DNA from: Chryseobacterium camelliae
Lineage (GTDB): Bacteria > Bacteroidota > Bacteroidia > Flavobacteriales > Weeksellaceae
Reading direction: 5' to 3'
Assembly (NCBI RefSeq): GCF_002770595.1
Contig: NZ_CP022986.1
Location: 3,472,001 to 3,536,000, forward strand
Length of the DNA: 64,000 bases
Shown here: positions 48,886-58,383 of the stretch, one piece after another
Layout of the letters: each line of letters begins with the position of its first letter
How positions within the stretch are numbered: position 1 is the stretch's first letter
Program-made: the position numbers and the translations under genes
The notes under the pieces: generated by a model
Told to the model about the DNA's origin: nothing
Database searches by the model: none
The model's input: only the letters and a program-made list of their open reading frames with translations

Positions 48886-51153
48886 TCAGTTGACTACAGC
48901 AATTTTAGCCGTTGCTTTATCAGACCCGTCCTCATTGGTCATCAGGACGAAATAGATTCCTGAAGCCACTCTTTTGCCTTTAAGGTTATTCAGATCCCAT
49001 TCATAATAGCCGCCCCTGGCCACAGCCGAATGAACCACATTACCTGCGGCATCCGCGATCCGGATATTGGTCTTTTCTGCTAATCCTTTGATCGTGACTT
49101 TTCCCTTAAAATTGGAATACACGACAGGGTTAGGATAAACGAGTACATTTCCGAAGTTGGAAGTAACATCAGCCACATCGCCCTGGTAGGTTACAATTCC
49201 GTCATAGGAAACAAAATAAACCTTTCCGGTTTTGCGGTCTACTTTGATATCCGTAACACTGTTAGTCGGAAGGGGAGAGTTTTCTTTAGTAAAATGCTTA
49301 ATAGTCCGCTGGCCATCGGAAGATAAATAATACACGCCACCGCCGTCTACCGATACCCATTTATGGTCACCGGCATCCACTTCTACCTGCAGGATCTGGG
49401 AATCCCTGAACAATTCTTCGCCAAGGCCGTTCTGTTCAATAACAATCGGCTCCACTACGGCACTTGTCGGTGTTTTAATAGCTGATGATGCATTAGGCAG
49501 GATTCTTAGTCCATTGTCGGTACCGATCCATGCATCTCCGGATTTATCGATGGCTACAGAAACTGTCCCGTTGGAGTTCGCAGAGAATCCGTTGCTTTGA
49601 CTGAGAACATAGCTTACATCATCAGAAATGTTGGTTGGGGTATTTTTATAGTCATAGGCCATGAAATTATTTGTTCTCGGAAGAGGAATCCACAATAAGC
49701 CTTCATAGAACAGAGGTTTTTGTGTCGCGGTACTGATTCCTGTTTCCTTGATCAGGAATTTGTCTCCTGCTCTGTCATACGGTGCCACCACAGCATTGGT
49801 ATTATCACCGAAAGATACTGTGGCAAACAGGTTATTCTGATCATCAAAGGTAAAGCCTACAGGACGGTAAAAATAAATATCCGGAGATCCGAGGTCATAA
49901 TATTTAACGAAATCGAAATCCTTTTTGGAGGCATTGTATTTCATCCTGTAAATGCCGTGGCCGTCTGCAATAACATAATTGGTAAAGAAGACCTCGGTAT
50001 TGTCTGCCGGGTTGGCAATGGCATCCAGCACATTAAAGACTGAACTTCCACCTGTAAAATAAGACGGATAAATCCATTCCATTCCGTTAAAATAATAAAA
50101 TCCCGGGTTTTTAGGATTGTCTAAAGGAGTATTAAACCTGTTAGACCTTCCCCCGGACGATACAAGCATCTGGTTTTCGCTGAAGAGATTGATCTTATAG
50201 GCGTAGTTAAAATGAGGACCGTCCGGCTTAAAAATGCTGTTGCTTTCATCCTTAATACCCGAAACAATGGTCCCTCCATATGTTTTGCCTCCTGCAATCA
50301 TAGCAGTATTGCATTCTTCACCAAAACTTACCGTACCGGTATAGTTGCCGTTGGTGTTGAAGGTATAAATCCTGTTTTTGTCTGTTACTACAATACTGTT
50401 GTTATGTACCACAATGTCTTTTACACCGGTAAATGTCTGTGATAATGGTGTGGAAACGCCGTTATTATATATATAGGCCGTTGTAGGGGATGAAAAACTC
50501 ATTACCGGATCGGAATCGATCTGTGTAAATGCTCCTGCCATTTCCGTTGTCCAGGTGGAGTATACCGGGAAAGTAACATTCATTTCATGGCTTTTCAATC
50601 CTGAATTGGTAACGGCGAAAACCTTATTTCCAACTATGGTTGCTTCGTTGCTGGCCTCATATACTCCGCTCAGGAAAAATGCAGAATCCCCGAATTCTTT
50701 TTTCTTCAGGTCAAAGATGGAAACACCATATCCAACTGAAACGACGGCTTTGTCGCCGGTGATAGAAATATGATTGATTCTCTTACTGCCGTTGTAGCCT
50801 GTAGCGATAGGAATATCCACGACATAGGTAATGCCGTCCGGGGTGATCACATCCATAGAGCCATTCTGATAGCCGATAAGTCCGGTTTTCGTCTGCGGAT
50901 TGTAATCGAATGCCGAAATTTTCACTTCGTGCAATCCGCTGGCTTTGGACAGCTTTGTAATTTCTCCTGTGGAAACGGTGTAGTAGAAAATTCCGTTTTC
51001 CGTAGCCGCAATGATCTTGCCGTTGTCTTCTTTCATCACCAGGACGTTATTGTAAGAAAACAGGTCTGCCCATTTTTTTGATGAGATCGTCTGTGCGTTC
51101 ATCAGGCCGAGAGAGGCTAAAATACCCAGAGAAATTAAAGAGAGTTTTTTCAT
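48886..51153 (-). CDS. porZ: PorZ-like type IX secretion protein
   Basis: 755 residues. A signal peptide (MKKLSLISLGILASLGLMNAQ) is followed by two seven-bladed-type beta-propellers rich in WIGTDNGL/ATENGIFYY-type blades (about 25-660) and a C-terminal type A sorting domain (about 670-755; VYPNPVVYSNFKGKVTIKG, GIYFVLMTNEDGS). This architecture is that of PorZ, a surface-exposed component of the T9SS attachment complex needed for processing cargo C-terminal domains. The gene order porZ-recO is conserved in flavobacteria. Confidence 0.92.
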   Translation of the reverse strand: MKKLSLISLGILASLGLMNAQTISSKKWADLFSYNNVLVMKEDNGKIIAATENGIFYYTVSTGEITKLSKASGLHEVKISAFDYNPQTKTGLIGYQNGSMDVITPDGITYVVDIPIATGYNGSKRINHISITGDKAVVSVGYGVSIFDLKKKEFGDSAFFLSGVYEASNEATIVGNKVFAVTNSGLKSHEMNVTFPVYSTWTTEMAGAFTQIDSDPVMSFSSPTTAYIYNNGVSTPLSQTFTGVKDIVVHNNSIVVTDKNRIYTFNTNGNYTGTVSFGEECNTAMIAGGKTYGGTIVSGIKDESNSIFKPDGPHFNYAYKINLFSENQMLVSSGGRSNRFNTPLDNPKNPGFYYFNGMEWIYPSYFTGGSSVFNVLDAIANPADNTEVFFTNYVIADGHGIYRMKYNASKKDFDFVKYYDLGSPDIYFYRPVGFTFDDQNNLFATVSFGDNTNAVVAPYDRAGDKFLIKETGISTATQKPLFYEGLLWIPLPRTNNFMAYDYKNTPTNISDDVSYVLSQSNGFSANSNGTVSVAIDKSGDAWIGTDNGLRILPNASSAIKTPTSAVVEPIVIEQNGLGEELFRDSQILQVEVDAGDHKWVSVDGGGVYYLSSDGQRTIKHFTKENSPLPTNSVTDIKVDRKTGKVYFVSYDGIVTYQGDVADVTSNFGNVLVYPNPVVYSNFKGKVTIKGLAEKTNIRIADAAGNVVHSAVARGGYYEWDLNNLKGKRVASGIYFVLMTNEDGSDKATAKIAVVN

Positions 51154-51154
51154 A

Positions 51155-52105
51155 TTATGCGATTATGCTGCTGTCGATAGCCTGGTTATTCCAGGAGATG
51201 TGCTGTATATTTTTATTGGGGTCGAAAAAGAAATCTATTCTTCCTAACAGGAGTCCTGCCCAGCCTACCTGGTTGACCAGTACATTTTTCCCCTGCCTGT
51301 TTTTGAAGACCTGCGGTTCCGGAAGAAACGTATGGGTATGTCCGCCTAAAATCAGGTCGATATTTTCTGTACGGGCGGCCAGGATCTTGTCGCTTACTTT
51401 ATCCGGTTCATCTTGATAGTCGTATCCTATGTGGGAAAGACAGATGACAAGGTCACATTTCTGGTCATTTTTCAGGAAACTGGCGTAGTGCTGTGCTACA
51501 TCAACAGGATCTGAATAGACCGTTTCACCATATTGCTTCTTTCCTACAAGACCTTTGAGTTCTATTCCTACCCCGAAAAGCCCGACTTTGATCCCGTCTT
51601 TGCTGAAAATCTTGTAAGGAGTGGTCTTTCCGTCAAGAACAGTATTTTTGAAGTCATAGTTGGAACAGATGAACGGGAACTGTGCATTGGGCAGCACCTT
51701 CAGGAAACCGTCCAGTCCGTTGTCGAAATCATGGTTACCCATTGTGGAAGCATCATACTTCATCATAGACATCAGCTTGAACTCCAGTTCACCCCCAAAA
51801 AAATTAAAGTACGGTGTTCCCTGGAAAATATCACCTGAATCCAGCAGCAATACATTGCTTTCCTGATTCCGGATCTGCTGGATCAGGGTAGCCCGTCTGG
51901 CAAAGCCGCCCTGGTTAGGGTTTCTTGTATAACTGGAATCGAAAGGTTCAATTCTGCTATGCTGGTCATTGGTATGGAGAATAGTCAGTTTTTTGGCTAT
52001 TTTCAATGAGCTGATATTCAGTTCTTCCGCCATCAGGATATTCGGAGCCAAGGCCATGGCCAGGGTTCCGCCGCTTACGGTTTTTAAAAAACTTTTTCTG
52101 TTCAT
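51155..52105 (-). CDS. 5'-nucleotidase-type metallophosphatase (catalytic half)
   Basis: 316 residues. An N-terminal Tat-like signal sequence (NRKSFLKTVSGG; one Arg only) is followed by the calcineurin-like core: LTILHTNDQHSRI, LLDSGDIFQGTPYFNF, TMGNHDFDNG, LSHIGYD and GGHTHTFLP, i.e. all metal-binding motifs of the UshA catalytic domain. The C-terminal substrate domain of UshA is missing here and is encoded by the upstream gene that touches it at base 52105. Periplasmic nucleotide hydrolysis is the likely role. Confidence 0.9.
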   Translation of the reverse strand: MNRKSFLKTVSGGTLAMALAPNILMAEELNISSLKIAKKLTILHTNDQHSRIEPFDSSYTRNPNQGGFARRATLIQQIRNQESNVLLLDSGDIFQGTPYFNFFGGELEFKLMSMMKYDASTMGNHDFDNGLDGFLKVLPNAQFPFICSNYDFKNTVLDGKTTPYKIFSKDGIKVGLFGVGIELKGLVGKKQYGETVYSDPVDVAQHYASFLKNDQKCDLVICLSHIGYDYQDEPDKVSDKILAARTENIDLILGGHTHTFLPEPQVFKNRQGKNVLVNQVGWAGLLLGRIDFFFDPNKNIQHISWNNQAIDSSIIA

Positions 52106-52860
52106 TATTTCTTGCCGGTAAATTTTAAACGGATATCTGTTGGAGGAATGATTTCCGGATTGTTTTTGAAATATTCTATAAAAAGGTCCCTTTGTTTGAT
52201 TCCTGTAGGAATCATTTCCCCTTTGGAAAAAAAAGTCATATTATCCCCGCCTAAAGCCAGGTAATCTGAAGTGGCGATATAATATTCCTGGTCGGGATTA
52301 ACAGGTTTTCCGTTAATCAAAGTTTTTACCAGGTGCTTATCCGCCGTTTCTATATATAAATGGGATACAGGATTGTTGATCTGCGTCCTGGCATAGTAGT
52401 CAAAAAGGCCCTGAACATCTGAACCTTTCATCTTGACAATAATTAATTCATTTTCAAACGGCATCACTTCATAAATACTTTTCAGCATTATGTCTCCCTT
52501 TCCGATCACCGTTCTGATTCCCTCGATATTGAGCAGTGAGGCATCCACACCTCTATTCAGGTGTGCTTTCGCCCATTGGTTAGCGCTGTCAAAGAGATAA
52601 TCTGCTAAAAGATTGCCCAGGTTGCTGTTATCTCCCTGCTTCGTAAGGTCTACGCTGGTATGAGAAATCTTCTGGTTCATCTCCTTCTCCAGTTTTTGTT
52701 TATAGGGTGCAATAACACGTACAAATTCCTGGTCGTCCTTCAGCTCTTTATTAATAGAAATATTCTTCTCAGTCTTCACCTGGGCTACCTGAAGCGCGGC
52801 TGTACCGCACGAGGTAAGGGAAGCAAGAGCAATTCCTAGTAATAAGAATTTATTTTTCAT
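52105..52860 (-). CDS. 5'-nucleotidase C-terminal-domain lipoprotein
   Basis: 251 residues from the Met before KNKFLLLG; lipobox LTSC gives a lipoprotein. The body is the UshA C-terminal, substrate-binding domain: NLLADYLFDSA, ASLLNIEGIRTVIGKGDI, YEVMPFENELIIVKMKG and the late YYIATSDYLALGGDNMTFF. Together with the metallophosphatase gene (overlap of one base) it makes a two-part 5'-nucleotidase, the reverse of the fused UshA layout. Confidence 0.9.
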   Translation of the reverse strand: MKNKFLLLGIALASLTSCGTAALQVAQVKTEKNISINKELKDDQEFVRVIAPYKQKLEKEMNQKISHTSVDLTKQGDNSNLGNLLADYLFDSANQWAKAHLNRGVDASLLNIEGIRTVIGKGDIMLKSIYEVMPFENELIIVKMKGSDVQGLFDYYARTQINNPVSHLYIETADKHLVKTLINGKPVNPDQEYYIATSDYLALGGDNMTFFSKGEMIPTGIKQRDLFIEYFKNNPEIIPPTDIRLKFTGKK

Positions 52861-52967
52861 AAGATCTTTTAGTATATGCAAATATAATTATATGTATAAT
52901 AAAACATGATTATTTATGATAAATTCTTGGTCTAAATTATTAAATTTGGAAAAAATAATTCTAACAG

Positions 52968-53840
52968 ATGAGCATTTTAAAAGGAGTAGGTGTTGCCCTG
53001 GTAACGCCCTTTAATGAAGATTTGTCCGTAGATTTCGACAGCCTTACCAAGCTGGTGGAATATAACATAGAAAACGGAACTAAGTATTTGGTGGTATTGG
53101 GAACGACAGCAGAGGCGGCAACACTTTCTGCTGAAGAAAAGAAGCAGGTGATCGATCATATCATTAAGGTAAATAACCAGCGCCTTCCTTTGGTACTGGG
53201 CATTGGCGGCAACAATACCCTTGAAGTGAAAAAACAGATTGAAGAAACTGATCTTTCCGCATTCGAAGCTGTGTTATCAGTTTCTCCGTATTATAATAAA
53301 CCTAACCAAGAAGGACTTTATCAGCATTACAAGGTATTGGCTTCCACAGGTAAAAAGATCATTATTTACAACGTTCCGTCAAGGACAGGACAGAATATTG
53401 AAGCAGATACCACTTTGCGTCTTGCTCAGGAATTCCCGAATTTATTTCTGATTAAAGAGGCAGCTCCGAATATCCTTCAGTATTTTGACATCCTCAGGAA
53501 AAAGCCTGAAGGATTCTCCCTGGTTTCCGGAGACGACGAGTATACGCTTCCGGTGACCTTAGCCGGCGGCGATGGCGTTATTTCCGTAATCGGTCAGGCT
53601 TATCCGAAAGAATTTTCCACCATGGTCCAGCTGGCATTTGAAGGGAAAGTACAGGAGGCTTATGCTATCCACAATAAACTGGTTGATATTACAAGATTGA
53701 TTTTTGCTGAAGGCAACCCATGCGGAGTCAAAGCTGTTTTAACAGAAAAAGGGATTATTAAAAACTACCTGCGCCTTCCTCTTGTAAAGGCTTCAGAAGG
53801 TCTTTACAATAAGATTAAATCTGAAATGGCCAATATTTAA
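52968..53840 (+). CDS. dapA: 4-hydroxy-tetrahydrodipicolinate synthase
   Basis: 290 residues. GTTAE (45-49), the catalytic Tyr in IIIYNVPSRTG (Y134) and Schiff-base lysine K163 (LFLIKEA) are all present. It condenses pyruvate with aspartate semialdehyde in lysine/diaminopimelate synthesis. Divergent from the 5'-nucleotidase genes. A box TAAATTTG (52941-52948) may be its -7 element. A terminator follows. Confidence 0.96.
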   Translation: MSILKGVGVALVTPFNEDLSVDFDSLTKLVEYNIENGTKYLVVLGTTAEAATLSAEEKKQVIDHIIKVNNQRLPLVLGIGGNNTLEVKKQIEETDLSAFEAVLSVSPYYNKPNQEGLYQHYKVLASTGKKIIIYNVPSRTGQNIEADTTLRLAQEFPNLFLIKEAAPNILQYFDILRKKPEGFSLVSGDDEYTLPVTLAGGDGVISVIGQAYPKEFSTMVQLAFEGKVQEAYAIHNKLVDITRLIFAEGNPCGVKAVLTEKGIIKNYLRLPLVKASEGLYNKIKSEMANI

Positions 53841-53857
53841 TACTGAATGTAAAATAT

Positions 53858-53888
53858 AAAGTGAGAGGCCTTTGCCTTTCACTTTTTT
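53858..53888 (+). terminator. Terminator after dapA
   Basis: AAAGTGA...AGG (53858-53868) pairs with CCT...TCACTTT (53875-53885), ending in TTTTTT. Confidence 0.85.
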
Positions 53889-53907
53889 AATGAAAAAAAC
53901 AAGGCAT

Positions 53908-54414
53908 ATGAAATTTATAAAAGCAGAACGAAAACATATACAGCTTATTCGTGACTTAGCCGCCATGTCCTGGAAGAGTGCTTATTCAGAAATCCTTTCT
54001 GAAGATCAGATCAGGTATATGCTTGAGAATATGTATTCGGAAAAAGAAATTTCCGGGCATCTGGATCAGCAGCACTACCATTATTATCTGCTGATGGACG
54101 AACACCAAGACTTATTTCTCGGATTCCTGGGTTTTGAATACCATTATGAGCCTGAAACTACCAAGCTGCACCGCATCTATCTGGTAGAGGAAAGCAAAGG
54201 GAAAGGCTATGGTAAGAAAGCCCTTGAATTCCTGAAAAAACAGGCTGCCGAAGCAGGGGATAAGAGAATTATCCTGAATGTCAATAAGTATAATCCTGCC
54301 CGTATATTTTACGAATCTCAGGGATATGCGGTGTATGATGAAGGCGTATTTGATATTGGTAATGGTCATGTGATGGATGATTATCTGATGGAGCTTTCAC
54401 TCAGGGCCGACTAA
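53908..54414 (+). CDS. GNAT-family N-acetyltransferase
   Basis: 168 residues from the ATG at 53908. In-frame codons upstream fall in the dapA terminator, so the later start is preferred. The acetyl-CoA motif VEESKGKGYGKKALEFL and the C-terminal NKYNPARIFYESQGYAV and GNGHVMDDYLMELSL are typical. The 20-base gap from the dapA terminator leaves no room for a full promoter, so expression may depend on read-through. Confidence 0.88.
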   Translation: MKFIKAERKHIQLIRDLAAMSWKSAYSEILSEDQIRYMLENMYSEKEISGHLDQQHYHYYLLMDEHQDLFLGFLGFEYHYEPETTKLHRIYLVEESKGKGYGKKALEFLKKQAAEAGDKRIILNVNKYNPARIFYESQGYAVYDEGVFDIGNGHVMDDYLMELSLRAD

Positions 54415-54698
54415 AAATTATGTAAATATTAAAGGTAATTCTGTAACAGCTTAGGTCTCTGTTTCATGCATCTTTGCAGTACAGTATAATGAGCTTTGCA
54501 ATACAATCAGATACCTGATCCGGTTTCGGTTTATTCAGGTATACATATTTTTTCATCCTTAGTGTTTGATTCCTGTGTTATACAATACAGGAGTTTTTAT
54601 TTTTAAAAATATCGATAAAAAGCACTCTAAATCACAATTTTATGACATAAATTGCTATATTTACGATGTTTTTAATACACCATATACACTATATTACG

Positions 54699-55274
54699 AT
54701 GAAACTTTATGTGAAATTTGATATCAATACGCTTTGCAGAAAGGTATTGGATCAACAGCTCAGGGAACATGGTCTCCGGTACCGTTTTCTCAGCTTCGGA
54801 GAAGTAGAGCTGTACGAATCATTGAACCATGACCAGCATGTGATTTTCCGGAACAAACTGGCAGACTATGGCATTGAAGTCATAGAAAACCAGAAAACGG
54901 CACTGGTGCAGAAGATTAAAGATGCCATTGTTCAGCTTGTTTTTTCAGATGAGATTATTCCTGTTAAGGCATCGGTTTATCTTGCGGAAAAACTGAATCA
55001 CAGCTACGGCTATCTATCCAATCTTTTTTCCGAAATTGCCTGTACTTCCATTGAAAATTTTATCATCCTGCAGAAAATTGAGTATGCTAAAGAATTGATT
55101 GTGGGAGGCAGGCAGAATCTTACTGAGATTGCCCGTAAGCTTAATTATTCCAGTGTGGCGCATTTAAGTTCACAGTTTAAGAATACAACCGGCCTTACAC
55201 CTTCGCAGTTCCAGAAAATTATGGCCAAGAGAAAAAGACTGTACAATCCCCTGAATCATAAAATGCAATCATGA
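54699..55274 (+). CDS. AraC-family transcriptional regulator
   Basis: 191 residues from the ATG at 54699. The N-terminal part (1-75) has no recognised sensor domain. The C-terminal double HTH (about 88-180; SVYLAEKLNHSYGYLSNLFSEIACTSIENFIILQKIEYAKELI and LTEIARKLNYSSVAHLSSQFKNTTGLTPSQFQ) is complete. It overlaps the pseudo-receiver gene by 4 bases, so the two are translationally coupled and probably one regulatory unit. Confidence 0.9.
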   Translation: MKLYVKFDINTLCRKVLDQQLREHGLRYRFLSFGEVELYESLNHDQHVIFRNKLADYGIEVIENQKTALVQKIKDAIVQLVFSDEIIPVKASVYLAEKLNHSYGYLSNLFSEIACTSIENFIILQKIEYAKELIVGGRQNLTEIARKLNYSSVAHLSSQFKNTTGLTPSQFQKIMAKRKRLYNPLNHKMQS

Positions 55275-55720
55275 ATACTGAAAATCTGAGGATTGTAGTC
55301 GCTGATCACGACGAAGTAAACAGGATATTTTTCAGGAACATATTTAAAGAGGCTAAAGTACCGGTCAGTTCTTTAGAATTTGACTCAGGCCGTTCCATGA
55401 TGGAATATTTCAATACTATTAGCAAGGCTATACCTGGGATCCTTTTTATGAATCACAATCTCCCGGGTAAAGAATCTGCTGCCTATCTTAATAAAATAAA
55501 ATCGGATCCCGAATTTTCCAGGCTCATTGTCGTCATATACTCTTCCGGTCTTACAGAAGAGCAGATTGAGGATATGTTTATACGGGGCGGCAATATTTTT
55601 ATGAGATTGCCGGACAATTACCAGGAACTGAAAAAACTGCTTCTGGAAGTAGTAAACTCAAGCTGGCAATACCATGCATCAGCACTAAGCATTGAGACGT
55701 TTATAATGAGAGTTGAATAA
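55271..55720 (+). CDS. Degenerate receiver (pseudo-receiver) protein
   Basis: 149 residues with the receiver fold (VVADHDEVNRIFFRNIF at the N-terminus; GILFMNHNLPGKES in the middle). The phospho-acceptor Asp is replaced by N61, and the conserved Lys near the end is not in a KP motif (FMRLPDNY). It therefore should not be phosphorylated in the usual way. Coupled to the AraC-type gene by a 4-base overlap; a phosphorylation-independent partner is likely. Confidence 0.85.
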   Translation: MNTENLRIVVADHDEVNRIFFRNIFKEAKVPVSSLEFDSGRSMMEYFNTISKAIPGILFMNHNLPGKESAAYLNKIKSDPEFSRLIVVIYSSGLTEEQIEDMFIRGGNIFMRLPDNYQELKKLLLEVVNSSWQYHASALSIETFIMRVE

Positions 55721-56226
55721 ATAATTGCTGATATTAATGTTATTTATTGCATAATAATTATATATGCGAATTTTGTAATGAATTAGGGGAATGATGTAAA
55801 AACATTCCTTGATTTATCATCATCTTTGTAATAACAGTAATGTGAAACTTTAAAGGTAAAGGCAGCAACAGGCTTTACCGGTTACCATATTAATCACAAA
55901 ATGAATTATCTGTATTTCTGGCATTAAGCGCAGAAGATCTTTACATAAACGGTACAATCATGAAAACTCTATCTTATTAAGGGAATCCTATTCGTTTCAT
56001 TTTATTATTCTTTCTTTAGTAGACTGTAGTTTAATTTTTATAATAAGCATACCGGAAACATAATTCATTTTGTTTTAAAAGGCACATGAATCAGACAAAC
56101 AGTAAAAACATTCATCCTCGTCGAAAGGACCAGCTGGATAATTTCAGCTGATTTTCAATGAGATTATTTCTTCTGAATAACAGTTTTATAAGGGGGCCGT
56201 ACGAAGCTATGCTTTGTGCGGTTTTT
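55721..56226. other. Gap with possible small RNA or decayed gene
   Basis: Contains a -7-like box (CATCTTTG, about 55822-55829), a tiny ORF (ATG at 55960) that reads like the beginning of a signal peptide but is broken after six codons and continues in another frame, and a plus-strand terminator at the right end. No full protein is present. Confidence 0.35.
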
Positions 56227-56228
56227 TT
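56197..56228 (+). terminator. Plus-strand terminator near recG end
   Basis: CCGTACGAAG pairs with CTTTGTGCGG (G-U pairs included), loop CTATG, followed by seven T. Orientation serves the plus strand, although the nearest plus-strand gene ends 480 bases upstream. Confidence 0.7.
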
Positions 56229-58311
56229 ATGAAATTTTACTCCATTTATTTTTGCCTCTGTAGTATCTCAGATAGTAATTTTTAATAATCTGATGCTCGG
56301 CCAGGGACAAAAGAGGATCCTTATCCAGTATTTTTTCAACAGCTTTTTTAGTGGTTTTGATGATGGCGGAATCGTTAACCAGATCCAGTTTTTTGAAATC
56401 TACCACACCGCTCTGCTGGGTACCCAGGATGTCACCGGGTCCGCGCAGCTGCATATCCACTTCGGAAATTTTGAAGCCGTCATTGGTCTCGGTCATGGTT
56501 CTTATGCGCGTCCTGCTTTCCGTCGTCAGTTTGTCTGAAGTCATCAGGATGCAGTAGCTCTGTTCGGCACCCCTTCCTACACGGCCGCGCAATTGGTGGA
56601 GCTGGGACAGCCCGAACCTTTCGGCACTTTCGATCACCATGACAGAAGCATTAGGTACATTTACGCCTACTTCAATTACGGTAGTGGCAACCATAATTTC
56701 TGCTTTGCCGGAGGCAAAATAATTCATGGCTGCATCTTTTTCATCCGGTTTCATCTTTCCGTGCAGCATGCTTACATTATAGTCTGAAAAAGCATCCATC
56801 ACATGCTCCAGGCCTTCCATGAGGTTTTTATAGTCCAGCGTTTCAGATTCTTCAATCAGCGGGTATACAAAATATACCTGCCTGCCTTTCAGGATTTCAT
56901 CCCGACAGAAATTATAGACATAAGCTCTGTCTTTTTCCCGTCTGTGGGCCGTAATAATAGGTTTCCTGCCGACCGGCATCTCATCAATGACCGATACGTC
57001 AAGATCGGAATAAAAGCTCATGGCCAGCGTCCTGGGGATTGGTGTAGCTGTCATGACCAGAATATGGGGCGGAATGCTGTTCTTTGCCCACAGTTTGGCG
57101 CGCTGGGCTACTCCGAAACGGTGCTGCTCATCAATGACTGCCAAACCGAGATTCCGGAATTTCACCTTATCTTCCAGGATCGCATGGGTGCCGACCAGAA
57201 TAGAAAGCTCACCACTTTCAAGCTCTCTATGAATGATTTTCCGTTCCGCAGCTTTTGTGGATCCGGTTAACAGACGTACATTAACCGGAGTGTCCTGTAG
57301 AAGGTCTTTAATTCCGGTGTAATGCTGCTGGGCCAGAATTTCCGTAGGTGCCATCATACAGCTCTGAAAACCGTTATCTAAGGCAATCAGCATGGTGAGT
57401 AGGGCGACCATCGTTTTCCCGGAACCCACATCACCCTGTAACAGCCTGTTCATCTGCACAGGTCTTTTCATATCTATCCGGATTTCCTTAAGTACCCGTT
57501 TCTGGGCACCGGTAAGGTCAAAGGGAAGATGATGGTCATAGAAGTCATTGAAATGATTTCCGATTACCGGAAAAGGATTGCCGCGGGAATGTGTTTTATG
57601 ATGGCGTTTTTTCAGGCCATAGCCCAGCTGGAAGAAAAAAGACTCTTCAAACTTCAGCCTGTAATCTGCTTTTTCAGCATGCTCTGTATCTTTCGGGAAA
57701 TGAATGTTAAGATAAGTGTGTTGTCTGGAAAGAAAACCAAATGCATTGGTAATATAGTCGGGAAGGTTCTCCTGAATAAGTTCCGGTATTTCTTTGCAGA
57801 TATTCTTCAGGACTACCTGGAAAAACCTTTGATTTAGTCCTCTTTTAACAAGTTTCTCAGAACTTGGGTAAATGGGCTTCAGCCGGTTGTCATTTTCCTT
57901 CTTCTCTTCAGCTTCAATCTCCGGATGCGGCATAGAAAACTGTCCGTTGAAAAAATTCACTTTTCCGAAAATATACACTTCACGGCCTACAGGCAGTTGC
58001 TCCTTAAGCCATTTGGAATATTGGAACCAGACCAGGTCCATGGTTTCCGTATCATCACTGAACTTAGCTGAAAGCCTTTTGGTTTTGCCGGTCTGGATTT
58101 CCTGTACCTGGGTAATCCTGCCTCTCAGCTGAATTTCCTGATTGGCCTCATGCAGCCGCGATACCTTATAGATTTTGCTTTTATCCAGGTAACGGATAGG
58201 ATAGAAGTTCAGGAGATCCTCTACCGTGGTGATCCCCAAGATGCTCTTGATCAATTTAGCTCTCTCCGGACCAATTCCTTTTACGTATTCTATGGAAGTT
58301 TCTAAAGTCAT
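56227..58311 (-). CDS. recG: ATP-dependent DNA helicase RecG
   Basis: 694 residues. An N-terminal wedge/OB domain (about 1-170) is followed by helicase domain 1 with Walker A GDVGSGKT (293-300) and DEQH (394-397), and helicase domain 2 with QLRGRVGRG (motif VI). All motifs are intact. RecG reverses stalled replication forks and branch-migrates Holliday junctions. Confidence 0.97.
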   Translation of the reverse strand: MTLETSIEYVKGIGPERAKLIKSILGITTVEDLLNFYPIRYLDKSKIYKVSRLHEANQEIQLRGRITQVQEIQTGKTKRLSAKFSDDTETMDLVWFQYSKWLKEQLPVGREVYIFGKVNFFNGQFSMPHPEIEAEEKKENDNRLKPIYPSSEKLVKRGLNQRFFQVVLKNICKEIPELIQENLPDYITNAFGFLSRQHTYLNIHFPKDTEHAEKADYRLKFEESFFFQLGYGLKKRHHKTHSRGNPFPVIGNHFNDFYDHHLPFDLTGAQKRVLKEIRIDMKRPVQMNRLLQGDVGSGKTMVALLTMLIALDNGFQSCMMAPTEILAQQHYTGIKDLLQDTPVNVRLLTGSTKAAERKIIHRELESGELSILVGTHAILEDKVKFRNLGLAVIDEQHRFGVAQRAKLWAKNSIPPHILVMTATPIPRTLAMSFYSDLDVSVIDEMPVGRKPIITAHRREKDRAYVYNFCRDEILKGRQVYFVYPLIEESETLDYKNLMEGLEHVMDAFSDYNVSMLHGKMKPDEKDAAMNYFASGKAEIMVATTVIEVGVNVPNASVMVIESAERFGLSQLHQLRGRVGRGAEQSYCILMTSDKLTTESRTRIRTMTETNDGFKISEVDMQLRGPGDILGTQQSGVVDFKKLDLVNDSAIIKTTKKAVEKILDKDPLLSLAEHQIIKNYYLRYYRGKNKWSKIS

Positions 58312-58383
58312 GAAAAACGAGCCTCTAATTTCGGGAAAATAGAGTAAACTTTAAAATCTAATGGTTAAAACTTCTCCGGAACT

